DNA of 52,537 nt, from contig OMXK01000045.1 in the NCBI GenBank assembly GCA_900314995.1, forward strand, positions 1 to 52,537, given 5' to 3'. The DNA comes from an uncultured Prevotella sp. (GTDB taxonomy: Bacteria; Bacteroidota; Bacteroidia; Bacteroidales; Bacteroidaceae). Shown here piece by piece: positions 27,033 through 36,059 of the stretch (the first letter of the stretch is position 1; each line of letters starts with the position of its first letter). The notes under the pieces are model-generated. The model was given only the letters and a program-made list of their open reading frames with translations. It did not search any database and was not told the DNA's origin. The position numbers and the translations under genes were made by a program.

Positions 27033-27063
27033 TTGGAGGTTTCGAAACTTTTGCCTAACTTTG
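27033..27063 (+). promoter_or_regulatory. Promoter of the thioredoxin-esterase fusion gene
   Basis: TAACTTTG at 27056-27063 is a clear -7 box; TTGG at 27033-27036 lies 19 bp upstream in the -33 position as a weak match to TTTG. Confidence 0.6.
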
Positions 27064-27094
27064 CATCTCGACAAATTCAAATTAACACAATAAT

Positions 27095-28420
27095 ATGATG
27101 ATGAAAAGACTCTCATTGGCAATCTGCCTTGCCTGCTGCACGCTGGGAATTTCGGCACAGTTTGAGCAGCATGACGACGACACGAAGTATGCAACTGATC
27201 TGGTGAAACCCGGTACGCCGGCTCCCGACTTCAAGATGAAGATCCCCGACGGCAAGACCATCCAGCTGTCGAAATACGCCAAAGGCAAGACGGTGGTGCT
27301 CGACTTCTGGGCATCGTGGTGCCCCGACTGCCGTAAGGACGCGCCAGAGGTGGTGCGCATGTATGAGGCCTATCGACAGTACGGTGTCGAGTTTATCGGC
27401 ATCTCAATGGATACCGATGTGGAGGCCTGGAAGAAGGCCATCGACAAGTTCGGCATCAAGTATCCGCAGGTGAGCGAACTGAAGAAGTTTAAGGAGACCG
27501 ATATCGCCAAGGCTTACGGTGTGAACTGGATTCCCTCGATGGTGGTGATCGGCGAAGACGGAAAGGTGAAACTGTCGACGGTGCTGACCTACAAGGTAGA
27601 CAAGTACCTGAAAGAGTGGACCACCGGCGAGTACAAGCCCTCACGCAAAGGCGAAGAAGTGTTTATCGACGGCGATCACGGACGGCTGAAGGCCATCATA
27701 CAGTCGCCCAAGCTGCAGGATGGCGAGAAGTGTCCGATGGTGGTGTTCTGTCACGGCTTCAGCGGCTCGAAGGACGGTCCGATGTTCGAACTCATTGCCG
27801 ACACGCTGCAGGCTCATGGCATCGCCAGCATCCGCTTCGACTTCAATGGTCACGGCGATAGCGAGGGCGCATTCCAGGACATGACCGTGCCCAACGAAAT
27901 TGAGGATGCGAAGAAGGTGGTGGAATACGCGCGCTCTCTGAAATTTGTGAGCGATCTTGCCATCGTCGGCCACTCACAAGGCGGCGTGGTAGCCTCGATG
28001 ACTGCCGGACAACTGAGTGAGCAGCTGGGGCAGCCAGCCTTCAAGGCTGTAGCGCTGATGGCACCAGCTGCCGTGCTGCGCGACGATGCTATCCGAGGCA
28101 ACACGATGGGTAAGATGTATGACCCGTTTGACCCGGGCGAGTATGTAGAACTGTTCGGCGGTCTGAAACTCGGCGGCAACTATATCCGCACGGCCTTCAG
28201 TCTGCCTATCTACGAGACGGCAGCCAAGTATCAGGGTCCGGCACTCATCATTCATGGCACAGCCGACCGCGTAGTGCCTTACACCTACGGTGAGCGTTTC
28301 CACGAAATATGGCCGAAGAGTGAACTGGTAATTCAGGATTACTTCGATCACGGTTTCTCGCAGAACATCTACCGCTCGACGGATATCGTAGCTGATTTCC
28401 TGATCAGACAACTGAAATAA
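27095..28420 (+). CDS. Exported thioredoxin-like domain fused to an alpha/beta hydrolase (esterase)
   Basis: This 441-residue protein has an N-terminal signal sequence (KRLSLAICLACCTLGISAQ; a lipoprotein signal is possible). Residues ~35-180 are a TlpA/ResA-like thioredoxin domain with WASWCPDC (Cys76, Cys79). Residues ~190-441 are an alpha/beta hydrolase like bacterial cinnamoyl/feruloyl esterases: VVFCHGFSGSKDG, FDFNGHGDSEG, the nucleophile elbow GHSQGG (Ser294), HGTADRVVP (Asp391) and DHGFS (His419). All catalytic residues of both halves are present. The joined domains suggest an envelope enzyme, but the physiological substrate and reason for the redox module are unknown. ATG repeats make the start uncertain by two codons. 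Confidence 0.88.
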   Translation: MMMKRLSLAICLACCTLGISAQFEQHDDDTKYATDLVKPGTPAPDFKMKIPDGKTIQLSKYAKGKTVVLDFWASWCPDCRKDAPEVVRMYEAYRQYGVEFIGISMDTDVEAWKKAIDKFGIKYPQVSELKKFKETDIAKAYGVNWIPSMVVIGEDGKVKLSTVLTYKVDKYLKEWTTGEYKPSRKGEEVFIDGDHGRLKAIIQSPKLQDGEKCPMVVFCHGFSGSKDGPMFELIADTLQAHGIASIRFDFNGHGDSEGAFQDMTVPNEIEDAKKVVEYARSLKFVSDLAIVGHSQGGVVASMTAGQLSEQLGQPAFKAVALMAPAAVLRDDAIRGNTMGKMYDPFDPGEYVELFGGLKLGGNYIRTAFSLPIYETAAKYQGPALIIHGTADRVVPYTYGERFHEIWPKSELVIQDYFDHGFSQNIYRSTDIVADFLIRQLK

Positions 28421-28432
28421 AAGCGCTTAGAA

Positions 28433-29254
28433 CTATACGATGCCGAAATGACGCAGGGCATTGAGGATGCCGTCATCGTCGACGGAGGTAGTGGTATAGT
28501 CGGCCTCGCGCTTGAGTGACTCCAAGGCATTACCCATAGCCACGCCGATACCGGCAGCCTTGATCATCGAGGTGTCGTTGCCACCATCGCCAAAGGCCAT
28601 CGTATAGCGGGCATCAAGACCCAGGCGGGCTGACAAGGTGAGGATTCCTTCCCCCTTGTCGGCCCCTTTTGCTGTAATATCGGTAAAGGCAGGATGCCAT
28701 CTGCCAGAGGTGCAGCCAGGTAGGCGGCTCATCAGTTCAGCCTCGTAGGTCTCGGGGAAGAAGGGCGTCAGCTGGAGGATACGTTGAGAGAGCACTTCGT
28801 CCAGCGGCTTGGCCAGATGCAGGTTCTCAACGGCTATCTCAACACGGAATATTCGGTCAACCTCGCCTTGCGGATCAAGCACGGCTACATCCTTCTCGCC
28901 TACTACTATCACTCCGTAGTTCTTCTCCTGTGCATCGCTAACCAGCGTCAGCACATCCTGCTTCGGGATATCCTTGCACCTAACCACTTCATCGCCCACG
29001 AAACAGAGGGCACCGTTGATGGTGACGTAGCCGTCGATCAGGTGCTCGATGGCTCCCAAATTGGTAATGATGAGCGGCGGGCGGCCTGTGGCGATAAACA
29101 CCTTATGACCGTTAGCCTTTGCTTGGGTGAGCGCAAGGATGGTAGATGCGGGAATCTGATGGGTCTTGAAACTCACCAGCGTGCCGTCAATATCGAAGAA
29201 CATAGCATACTTGCCTCCCGACAGCTTTTTATTTTGTGAATTGTCAAACATCAT
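28433..29254 (-). CDS. Cof-type HAD-superfamily phosphatase
   Basis: The product of about 273 residues carries HAD motif I FFDIDGTLVSF, motif II VFIATGRPP, and motif IV FGDGGNDTSMIKAAGIGVAMG, with the C2-type cap of Cof/YbjI-like sugar-phosphate or flavin phosphatases. The start at 29254 (or 29251) is chosen because a -7 box at 29312-29319 lies across the longer frame opening. Substrate cannot be told from sequence; family members dephosphorylate sugar phosphates, PLP or FMN precursors. It converges on the fusion gene with a 12-base gap and is divergent from the ZIP transporter gene. Confidence 0.88.
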   Translation of the reverse strand: MMFDNSQNKKLSGGKYAMFFDIDGTLVSFKTHQIPASTILALTQAKANGHKVFIATGRPPLIITNLGAIEHLIDGYVTINGALCFVGDEVVRCKDIPKQDVLTLVSDAQEKNYGVIVVGEKDVAVLDPQGEVDRIFRVEIAVENLHLAKPLDEVLSQRILQLTPFFPETYEAELMSRLPGCTSGRWHPAFTDITAKGADKGEGILTLSARLGLDARYTMAFGDGGNDTSMIKAAGIGVAMGNALESLKREADYTTTSVDDDGILNALRHFGIV

Positions 29255-29311
29255 TTTTACAGTACAGGCAGGATTTGCTCTCAAAATCCTAATAATTCTT
29301 ATTTTATTCGG

Positions 29312-29319
29312 CAAAGATA
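29312..29319 (-). promoter_or_regulatory. -7 box of the Cof-type phosphatase gene
   Basis: TATCTTTG on the minus strand matches TAnnTTTG and sits about 60 bases before the chosen ATG. The -33 region has no exact TTTG. Confidence 0.55.
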
Positions 29320-29371
29320 GTGATTATTCCGCAATTATTGGTAATTTTGCAACAAAAGTTACAAAAAAGTG

Positions 29372-29379
29372 TACCTTTG
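29372..29379 (+). promoter_or_regulatory. -7 box of the ZIP transporter gene
   Basis: TACCTTTG matches TAnnTTTG, with TTTG at 29346-29349 (22-bp spacer). The ATG at 29402 follows after 22 bases. Confidence 0.6.
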
Positions 29380-29401
29380 TCACTGATTTTTAGTGAATTC
29401 T

Positions 29402-30187
29402 ATGATGACAACGACATTAATCATCGGACTACTGATTCCGCTGCTGGGTACGATGCTCGGAGCGGCATTCGTCTTTTTCATGAAAGACGAAATTTCGGCA
29501 CGTGTACAGAAGTCACTGCTGGGCTTTGCATCGGGCGTGATGGTGGCGGCATCGGTTTGGTCGCTGCTGATTCCTGCGATGGAGATGGAGGCCGACAGCG
29601 GCAAATGGAGCGTCGTGCCAGCTGCCGTTGGATTTCTGTTAGGCATCGGATTCCTGTTGGCACTCGACGAACTGACGCCGCACCTTCATGTTGGTTCAGA
29701 CACACCGGAGGGTCCCCGTTCACGGCTGTCTCGAACAGCAATGCTGGCACTGGCTGTCACCATCCACAACCTGCCTGAAGGAATGGCTGTCGGTGTGGTA
29801 TTTGCAGGAGCCGGGCAGGGCGCTGCAGGTCTATCTGTAGCATCGGCTGTGGCAGTCTCTCTGGGTATCGCCATTCAGAACGTTCCCGAGGGAGCCATTA
29901 TCTCGATGCCCATGCGGGCAGAGGGCAACAGCAGGTGGTGTTCGTTCCTGATTGGCAGTCTGAGTGGCGCTGTTGAGCCTATCGGAGCACTTGCGGTTCT
30001 ACTGCTGGCCTCACTCTTGATGCCCGTCATGCCCTACATGCTTGCCTTTGCCGCAGGAGCCATGTTCTACGTCGTCGTAGAGGAACTGATACCCGAAGCC
30101 TCCAACGGCCAGCACTCCAATCTCAGTACCATTGGCTTTGCCATCGGCTTCGTGCTGATGATGGTACTCGATGTCGTGATGGGCTAG
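29402..30187 (+). CDS. ZIP-family metal transporter
   Basis: This protein of about 261 residues has eight predicted membrane helices. Metal-site signatures of ZIP transporters are present: HNLPEGMAVG in helix 4, NVPEGAIIS in helix 5 and VVEELIPE near the C-terminus. ZIP proteins bring zinc, iron or manganese into the cytoplasm. GTG at 29393 is a possible earlier start, but ATG at 29402 or 29405 suits the promoter at 29372-29379. The neighbouring gene is a CDF exporter 46 bases downstream, so the pair may balance uptake and export of the same metal. Confidence 0.9.
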   Translation: MMTTTLIIGLLIPLLGTMLGAAFVFFMKDEISARVQKSLLGFASGVMVAASVWSLLIPAMEMEADSGKWSVVPAAVGFLLGIGFLLALDELTPHLHVGSDTPEGPRSRLSRTAMLALAVTIHNLPEGMAVGVVFAGAGQGAAGLSVASAVAVSLGIAIQNVPEGAIISMPMRAEGNSRWCSFLIGSLSGAVEPIGALAVLLLASLLMPVMPYMLAFAAGAMFYVVVEELIPEASNGQHSNLSTIGFAIGFVLMMVLDVVMG

Positions 30188-30233
30188 ATAAATGTTTTTT
30201 CATAATCCGACATGAATCAGATAGTATCGTAAT

Positions 30234-31337
30234 ATGGACAGAAGTCAAGAAATCATCCGTACCAGTTGGATAGGCATCGCCGCCAATGTGCTGTTGGCTG
30301 GATTCAAGGCCGCAGTGGGTATCCTGGCCAGCAGCGTAGCCATTGTGATGGATGCCGTCAACAACCTGAGCGACGCGCTGTCGAGCGTCATCACCATCGT
30401 AGGCACAAAACTTTCCCAGCGTCCTGCCGACAGGAAGCATCCCTTCGGCTTCGGGCGCATTGAGTATTTCAGCGCCATCATCATCGCCGTCATCGTGCTC
30501 TCGGCGGGTATCACCTCGCTCATCGAGTCGGTGAAGAAAATCTTCGACCCTACGGAGCCTTCATACACGACAACCACGCTCGTAGTCATCGTGGTGGCCA
30601 TCGTGGTGAAGCTCATCCTCGGCAGATACGTGAAGCACAAGGGCGAACAGCTGAAGAGCGATGCGCTGATTGCCTCCGGCTCCGATGCGCTGTTTGATGC
30701 CGTTATAACCTTGGCAACGCTCATCTCGGCTGGTGTGATGCTGCTGTGGGGAGTATCGCTCGATGGTATTCTGGGCGCCCTGATTTCCATCGTGATCATC
30801 AAGGCCGGTATCGAGATGCTGGCTTCGCCTGTCAACGAACTGCTGGGCACGAGCATTTCGGCAGATTTCGCCAAACAGATTCAGAAGGAGGTTTCCGATT
30901 TCGAGGGCGTTCATGGTGTGTTCGACCTGATACTGCACAACTACGGCCCAGATATAAAGATCGGCTCGCTGCACATCAACGTCTACGACACGATGTCGGC
31001 TCACGAGATTCATGGTCTGACGCGTAAGATCACCATGCAGATGATAGAGCGTCACGGCATTATCATGACTGTCGGCGTCTATGCCATTGCAACTGGCGAC
31101 AACCGCCGTGCCGAATTGCAGACAAAGGTCATGCAGACCCTCGCTGCCCACAAGGATATTGTTCAGGTACACGGCTTCTACTATTCAGAGAAGGAGAATC
31201 TGCTTTCAGTCGATGTCGTCCCCGATATTTCCATCCACGATGATGCAGCCTTTGCCAGTCAGCTCACTCGTGAGATACAGCCCTTGGTGCCAGACATGCA
31301 AGTTGCCATTGTAGTGGATCACAATTACAGCGAATAA
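30234..31337 (+). CDS. Cation diffusion facilitator (CDF) metal exporter
   Basis: The 367-residue product has six membrane helices followed by a cytoplasmic C-terminal domain. Helix 2 reads VMDAVNNLSDALSS and helix 5 SGSDALFDA, the positions of the transport metal site; the DxxxN/DxxxD set differs from the HxxxD of zinc exporters and points to iron or manganese, though this is tentative. CDF proteins export divalent metal in exchange for protons. It follows the ZIP gene in the same direction and likely shares its transcript. Confidence 0.9.
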   Translation: MDRSQEIIRTSWIGIAANVLLAGFKAAVGILASSVAIVMDAVNNLSDALSSVITIVGTKLSQRPADRKHPFGFGRIEYFSAIIIAVIVLSAGITSLIESVKKIFDPTEPSYTTTTLVVIVVAIVVKLILGRYVKHKGEQLKSDALIASGSDALFDAVITLATLISAGVMLLWGVSLDGILGALISIVIIKAGIEMLASPVNELLGTSISADFAKQIQKEVSDFEGVHGVFDLILHNYGPDIKIGSLHINVYDTMSAHEIHGLTRKITMQMIERHGIIMTVGVYAIATGDNRRAELQTKVMQTLAAHKDIVQVHGFYYSEKENLLSVDVVPDISIHDDAAFASQLTREIQPLVPDMQVAIVVDHNYSE

Positions 31338-31403
31338 CTGATGATGATTGGAGGGGATCACATCTTTCAAACCCGATAAAAAATAGTATAAAACAGTGTA
31401 ATT

Positions 31404-31943
31404 ATGAAAATAACAGATGACAAAACGAAGCCCACAAAAGACATCTATCTCGCAGGTGGTTGCTTCTGGGGAACGGAACATTATTTCAAACAGATTGAGG
31501 GCGTAGCCAGAACGGAAGTGGGATTCGCCAACGGGCATACGGAGAACCCGACATACAAGGAGGTGTATACCGATACGACAGGCTTTGCCGAGACCGTCTT
31601 TGTGAGGTTCTATCCCGATGTGGTCAGCTTGGAATTCCTGTTAAGGATGTTTTTCAAGGCCATTGACCCGACGAGCCTGAACAAGCAGGGACACGATGAA
31701 GGCACCCGCTATCGCACTGGCGTTTACTATACAGACCCGGCAGATCTGCCTGTCATCGAGAAGGTCTTTGCCGAAGAGCAGAAAAATTACGAGCAGCCTT
31801 TAGCTGTAGAAAAATTGCCTCTACAGAATTTCTATACGGCAGAGGAATATCATCAGGACTATCTTGACAAGAATCCCGACGGTTACTGCCATCTGCCGCT
31901 TTCACTATTCGAGTTTGCAAAGAAGGCAAAAGAGAAGAAATAA
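31404..31943 (+). CDS. msrA: Peptide-methionine (S)-S-oxide reductase
   Basis: MsrA repairs methionine S-sulfoxide in proteins. The 179-residue product has the active-site GGCFWGTE (Cys20), the VGFANGHTENPTYKEVYT substrate loop and the NKQGHDEGTRYRTGVYY segment. It is a cytosolic single-domain form with no MsrB fusion. No Bacteroidetes -7 box was seen in the 66 bases upstream, so it may be read from the CDF gene. Between it and uxaA lie about 100 bases containing only a tiny frame (31969-32031). Confidence 0.95.
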   Translation: MKITDDKTKPTKDIYLAGGCFWGTEHYFKQIEGVARTEVGFANGHTENPTYKEVYTDTTGFAETVFVRFYPDVVSLEFLLRMFFKAIDPTSLNKQGHDEGTRYRTGVYYTDPADLPVIEKVFAEEQKNYEQPLAVEKLPLQNFYTAEEYHQDYLDKNPDGYCHLPLSLFEFAKKAKEKK

Positions 31944-32046
31944 TCATTCACAAAATACTATACAATCCATGACGCTGGAGCCACAGTTGGAGATGATTTA
32001 CATAAACTCCATGCCCAAACAAAACAACTAAGTCTAAAGTATTAAT

Positions 32047-33558
32047 ATGGTAGTGAACGCATTATTGATGAATCTCGCAGACAATGTAGTGACCACAGTC
32101 ACCGAGATTGCCAAAGGGGATGATGTCTGCTTCATGAAAGGCAGTGAGCACATTATTCTGAAAGCAGAAGAGGATATCCCTTACTGCCACAAGGTTGCAT
32201 TAGAGGACATTGGCAGGGGTAGTGACGTTATCAAATACGGTGAAAGCCTCGGCCACACCGTTGCTGCTATCAGCAAGGGATGCTGGGTAAACGATCATAA
32301 CCTGAAAAGCGATCTGCGAGACTATGACAGCGAGTTGGCCGGCGATGACTGGCAGATGTGTGCCGAGCAGTCTGAAGGCAACCCTGGACTAGCCTCTTTC
32401 CAGTTCTGGGGCTACCGACGTTCAGAGGGCCGTCCAGGCATCCGTAACCATATCCTGATATTGCCGACATGTGTCTGTGCCAGCGAAAGCTGCCGTATCG
32501 TTGCAAGTCAGATAAGAGGAGCAGTCAACATCGTTTTCAACACAGGCTGTTCTGATGTGCAGGCGAACACCGATATGAGTCAGAAGATACTGACGGGGTT
32601 CGCCTGTCACCCCAACATCTATGGTGTGGTCATCATCGGATTAGGCTGTGAGACTGTCCCTCATAAACAGCTGAAAGAGAAGATTGGCCGACTGACCAAG
32701 AAACCTGTAGTTTCCTTTGGCATTCAGGAAGAAGGCGGTACACTGAAGACCATTGAGAAGGCTGTCCGCGCTGCCCGCGAGATGGCAGAGCAGGCTGCCA
32801 TGCAGCAAAAGGAACTTTTCGATGCCTCAGAACCCTATATCGGCATTGAGTGTGGCGGTTCTGATGCCACCTCCGGTATAGCCAGCAACCCGACGGTAGG
32901 CGAAATGAGCGACCTTCTGGTGGATATGGGAGCCACGACAGTGATGAGCGAGTCGATAGAATGGATTGGCGGTGAACATATACTGGCAAAACGTGCTGCG
33001 ACACCTGCGATTCACAATCAGATTATCGAGGTATGCCGTGCATACGAGACTCATCTTTCTGCCGCAGGGCAAGACTGTAGGGCCGGACAGCCTACACCAG
33101 GCAACAAGGCCGGAGGACTGTCCACACTCGAAGAGAAAAGTCTTGGCTGCATCCGCAAAGGTGGCACGCGCCCCATTCAGGAAGTGCTTCAGCAAGCCGT
33201 CAGACCGTCACGGCGAGGAGCCGTAGTGATGGATACGGCAGGCTTCGACATCGCCTCTGTCACCTCGATGGTGGCTTCAGGGTGTCAGGCCATCGTCTTC
33301 ACCACAGGGCGTGGCACACCTACCGGAAATGCTATTGCACCCGTCATTAAAGTCACTGCCAACGAACGGACCTTCCACATGATGGAGGACAATATGGACG
33401 TTGATCTCAGTGCCGTGCTGAGAGGTGAAAAGACCATCCGCCAGATGGGTAGCGAACTCATCGGTTTCGTCGCAGACGTAGCCAGCGGACGTATGACAAA
33501 AGCCGAGGCATTCGGATTCTCAGATATAGCTGTTGACCACGTTTGCCGATTTGTATAA
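32047..33558 (+). CDS. uxaA: UxaA-family altronate dehydratase
   Basis: The 503-residue product joins an N-terminal SAF domain (residues ~1-90, with IPYCHKVALEDI) to the large UxaA/GarD-type catalytic domain beginning FWGYRRSEGRPGIRNHI. Other marks are the cysteine-containing NTGCSDVQ, GLGCETVP, and GIECGGSDATSG segments that bind the metal. Altronate dehydratase makes 2-keto-3-deoxygluconate from D-altronate, the step after UxaB. Galactarate dehydratase or a related sugar acid dehydratase is possible, but the uxaB and uxuAB genes elsewhere in the window favour altronate. It has no obvious promoter of its own. Confidence 0.85.
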   Translation: MVVNALLMNLADNVVTTVTEIAKGDDVCFMKGSEHIILKAEEDIPYCHKVALEDIGRGSDVIKYGESLGHTVAAISKGCWVNDHNLKSDLRDYDSELAGDDWQMCAEQSEGNPGLASFQFWGYRRSEGRPGIRNHILILPTCVCASESCRIVASQIRGAVNIVFNTGCSDVQANTDMSQKILTGFACHPNIYGVVIIGLGCETVPHKQLKEKIGRLTKKPVVSFGIQEEGGTLKTIEKAVRAAREMAEQAAMQQKELFDASEPYIGIECGGSDATSGIASNPTVGEMSDLLVDMGATTVMSESIEWIGGEHILAKRAATPAIHNQIIEVCRAYETHLSAAGQDCRAGQPTPGNKAGGLSTLEEKSLGCIRKGGTRPIQEVLQQAVRPSRRGAVVMDTAGFDIASVTSMVASGCQAIVFTTGRGTPTGNAIAPVIKVTANERTFHMMEDNMDVDLSAVLRGEKTIRQMGSELIGFVADVASGRMTKAEAFGFSDIAVDHVCRFV

Positions 33559-33575
33559 TAGAAGAATGATGAAAG

Positions 33576-33690
33576 ATGAATAGGGTTATCAGAGAAGCCC
33601 GTCCATCGGATATGGGTGATATTATCTATTTGGCTTCTGGCGATGAACGGTTGGCATATCAGCTGCAAAAGTATCTCTGTCAGATACTAC
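33576..33690 (+). pseudogene. Possible 5' remnant of a GNAT acetyltransferase gene
   Basis: Just after uxaA, an ATG opens MNRVIREARPSDMGDIIYLA, which looks like the first strand and helix of a GNAT acetyltransferase. The frame then runs into the 3' end of the convergent flavin-binding gene and loses any family likeness. This is probably the stump of a lost gene. The fragment is short, so the assignment is weak. Confidence 0.3.
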
Positions 33691-34177
33691 GCTGTTTTGC
33701 CAACTCTATTGCTTCCTTTCCCGTCAGATGCTCGATGTCGAAACGGATCATCAGCATACGGGAAAGACCGCTCTCTATCTCCTTTTTCAGGCTTTCATCA
33801 TCATTCGGATTGTAGCGGTTGCCCAGCATGTGTGCCATCTCCAACTTTTCCGCTTCATCCTCAATGATATGGATTCTGCCGAAAGCTATTACGCTACGGA
33901 AGAACGTGGTGTACTTCTCCGGCTGAACATCGTCCTGTTCGATGACACAGAACGATGCCTTGGCCCACTTGCGGATGGCATCAACCTTATGGCCAGTCAA
34001 AGCACTATGGAAGTAAAGCTTCCCATCGTGATAGACATAGCTGACGGGAACGGCATAGGGATAATCGTTGTCGCCCAGCAGAGCCAGCGTGCCAGCCGTG
34101 GCTTTCTGCAATATAGCTATACTCTCTTCTTCTGCAAGCTGCTGACGCTTGCGCCTCATTTCACGAAACTCACTCAT
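33680..34177 (-). CDS. Pyridoxamine 5'-phosphate oxidase-family (NimA-like) flavin-binding protein
   Basis: This protein of about 165 residues has the split-barrel flavin-binding pattern: GTLALLGDNDYPYAVPVSYV, YHDGKLYFHSALTGHKVDAI and FRSVIAFGRIHIIED. NimA-like members reduce nitro compounds or act as general FMN reductases. The ATG at 34177 is chosen because GGAG lies just upstream and because the -7 box TATTTTTG covers the earlier TTG start. The true substrate is not predictable. It converges on uxaA. Confidence 0.85.
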   Translation of the reverse strand: MSEFREMRRKRQQLAEEESIAILQKATAGTLALLGDNDYPYAVPVSYVYHDGKLYFHSALTGHKVDAIRKWAKASFCVIEQDDVQPEKYTTFFRSVIAFGRIHIIEDEAEKLEMAHMLGNRYNPNDDESLKKEIESGLSRMLMIRFDIEHLTGKEAIELAKQRSI

Positions 34178-34357
34178 AGTGACTCCAAATATCTTTTCTT
34201 GATGCAAAAATACAAATTATAGCCTACAATTATGTCCATTCTGCTTACTTTTTAGTCATTTTTAAAGATTTGGCAGGTTCAAATATAATGGAATCTTTAC
34301 TTTCATAAACTATCCTAATTATTTGTGGAAACTTACAAATAATCGTGGAATTATGAG

Positions 34358-34365
34358 TACCTTTG
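34358..34365 (+). promoter_or_regulatory. -7 box of the phosphoglycolate phosphatase-like gene
   Basis: TACCTTTG matches TAnnTTTG and sits 26 bases before the ATG at 34392. No clear -33 TTTG at the right distance. Confidence 0.5.
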
Positions 34366-34391
34366 CCCTCGGTTTTAAGTGAATTTGTGAA

Positions 34392-35099
34392 ATGGATTAT
34401 TTACCCAAAGACCCTGCAATACCCGTTTCGAGCATGAGCATAAAACTGATCATATTCGACTTTGACGGTACGCTGGGCGACACCAGACGGAACATCGTCA
34501 CCACTATGCAGATGACCATCAAGGAACTGCGACTGCAAAGTCGCACTGAGGCAGAGTGTGCAGCCACTATAGGTTTGCCATTGGCAGGATGCTTCAGGAC
34601 AATGTTCCCTGATATTCAGGAAGAACTCATTCCGCGCTGTGAAGAGACTTACCGCAGAATTTTCAATGAGAATCTGCAGAAGATTAAGCCCGAAGCCTTT
34701 CCTGGTGTCGTCAAGACTTTGGAGACTCTGAAGGAACAAGGCTTCGTACTCACCATCGCTTCGTCGCGTTCACACAATTCTCTCACAGATCTGACTCACA
34801 ATATGGGTATCGCCGATTACATCTCTTATTTAATAGGAGCTGATGACGTGAAGGAGGCAAAGCCCAAGCCGGAGCCTGTACTGAAGACCCTTGCTGCAAT
34901 GCGCTATGCTGCCAGTGAGACGCTTGTTGTCGGAGATATGTCCGTTGACATCTTGATGGGTTCCAATGCGGGGACAAAGACATGTGGAGTGACCTGGGGC
35001 AACGGAACAAGAGAGGAACTCAAAGAGGCCGGAGCCGATTATATCATTGACAGAATGGAAGATCTTTTAGGAGTAACAGGAGATGATACCTTTGCCTGA
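34392..35099 (+). CDS. HAD-family hydrolase, phosphoglycolate phosphatase-like
   Basis: The 235-residue product has motif I IIFDFDGTLGDT, motif II IASSRSHNSL, motif III KPKPEPVLKTL and motif IV VVGDMSVDILMGSNAG, the order and spacing of Gph/PGP-type HAD phosphatases with a helical cap. These remove phosphate from 2-phosphoglycolate or other small phosphates. An internal ATG at 34434, directly before the motif I strand, is an alternative start. It converges with the lipoprotein gene. Confidence 0.85.
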   Translation: MDYLPKDPAIPVSSMSIKLIIFDFDGTLGDTRRNIVTTMQMTIKELRLQSRTEAECAATIGLPLAGCFRTMFPDIQEELIPRCEETYRRIFNENLQKIKPEAFPGVVKTLETLKEQGFVLTIASSRSHNSLTDLTHNMGIADYISYLIGADDVKEAKPKPEPVLKTLAAMRYAASETLVVGDMSVDILMGSNAGTKTCGVTWGNGTREELKEAGADYIIDRMEDLLGVTGDDTFA

Positions 35100-35137
35100 C
35101 CGAGACAGGTCAAATGGACTCTCATTTGCCGTCCGGG

Positions 35138-35902
35138 CTATTCTCTTTCCTTTCCTCCTACCATACGGAGGAACTTGCCGGCCAGGGAATAGGCATTGTT
35201 CACGGTATACCGGCCATCATCGTCGTAACCATAGGAGGCAGCGATGATTTCCTTCTTCTCCCAGTCTAGACTTACCACACCCTCAGTAGAAGGCAGCTGT
35301 ATAGCCGTACCTTGATAAGGATCGATGATGTAAGTCCAGATATTACGCCCGTCGGGACAGCCCTCAACAATCACCTTGCTCACATCGCCCGGGGCAATCA
35401 TAGCCTTATCGGCAGCTGCAATCTGCGTGAGAGCGACACTAACACCATCGGCATCCTTACTACTCATCTTACTCCACTGAACTTCTGCCATAGGATTAGT
35501 GACGCAGACCTTGATAACCGTTCCAGTACGCTCATCAGCAAGCCAAACCGATCTCACCGCATCCATTTCGCCCTCACCGCTTGCAGGCTTATCCACATTG
35601 ACATAGATGGCATACTGCATATAGGAATCTTCCTGACGCACAGCAGTTTTCGGCATATCATCAATATCAAGCAAATCGACCTCCACACTCTCCTCGCTTC
35701 CCGTGAAAGCATGTGTTGATGTACCGTCGGGGCCATCAAGGATAGCCTCTTTGTTAAGACCGTCCAAAGGTTCTTCCTGCGGATAGTCAGTTGAATCACG
35801 CTCCATACCAGGACCATCAAGGATCTGGCCTCTGACGTACTTACAACCCATAAATACCACCATAACAAGTACAACTGCTATTACGATAACCATCTTTTTC
35901 AT
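35138..35902 (-). CDS. Lipoprotein of unknown function
   Basis: This 254-residue protein begins with a hydrophobic signal and lipobox (VVFMGC, Cys20), so it should be lipid-anchored. A low-complexity acidic linker contains the near-repeat ILDGP twice (RGQILDGPG and EAILDGPDG). The C-terminal ~150 residues look like a compact beta domain reading YAIYVNVDKPASGEGEMD and IWTYIIDPYQGTAIQLPSTE. I recognise no family. It is divergent from the MBL-fold gene and has a -7 box at 35946-35953. Confidence 0.75.
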   Translation of the reverse strand: MKKMVIVIAVVLVMVVFMGCKYVRGQILDGPGMERDSTDYPQEEPLDGLNKEAILDGPDGTSTHAFTGSEESVEVDLLDIDDMPKTAVRQEDSYMQYAIYVNVDKPASGEGEMDAVRSVWLADERTGTVIKVCVTNPMAEVQWSKMSSKDADGVSVALTQIAAADKAMIAPGDVSKVIVEGCPDGRNIWTYIIDPYQGTAIQLPSTEGVVSLDWEKKEIIAASYGYDDDGRYTVNNAYSLAGKFLRMVGGKERE

Positions 35903-35945
35903 AAATTCTATTCGGATTTTTCCTAAACTATTTTAATAATTGCTG

Positions 35946-35983
35946 CAAAAATAGTAATTTTATGGCAAAAACGAGTAACTTTG
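35946..35983. promoter_or_regulatory. Divergent -7 boxes between the lipoprotein and MBL-fold genes
   Basis: Minus strand TATTTTTG (35946-35953) serves the lipoprotein gene; plus strand TAACTTTG (35976-35983) serves the MBL-fold gene, leaving a leader of about 70 bases. Their upstream elements overlap, so both may compete for or share one regulator. Confidence 0.55.
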
Positions 35984-36059
35984 CCCTTAGATTTAATAAG
36001 TTTTGTGATATAACAGACCAAATTATCGACTTCAACAAGATTTTCGTATATAAGACAAT

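Noticed and set aside
31969-32031. 20-codon frame between msrA and uxaA
   Set aside because: Too short, no promoter, no ribosome site and no recognisable product.
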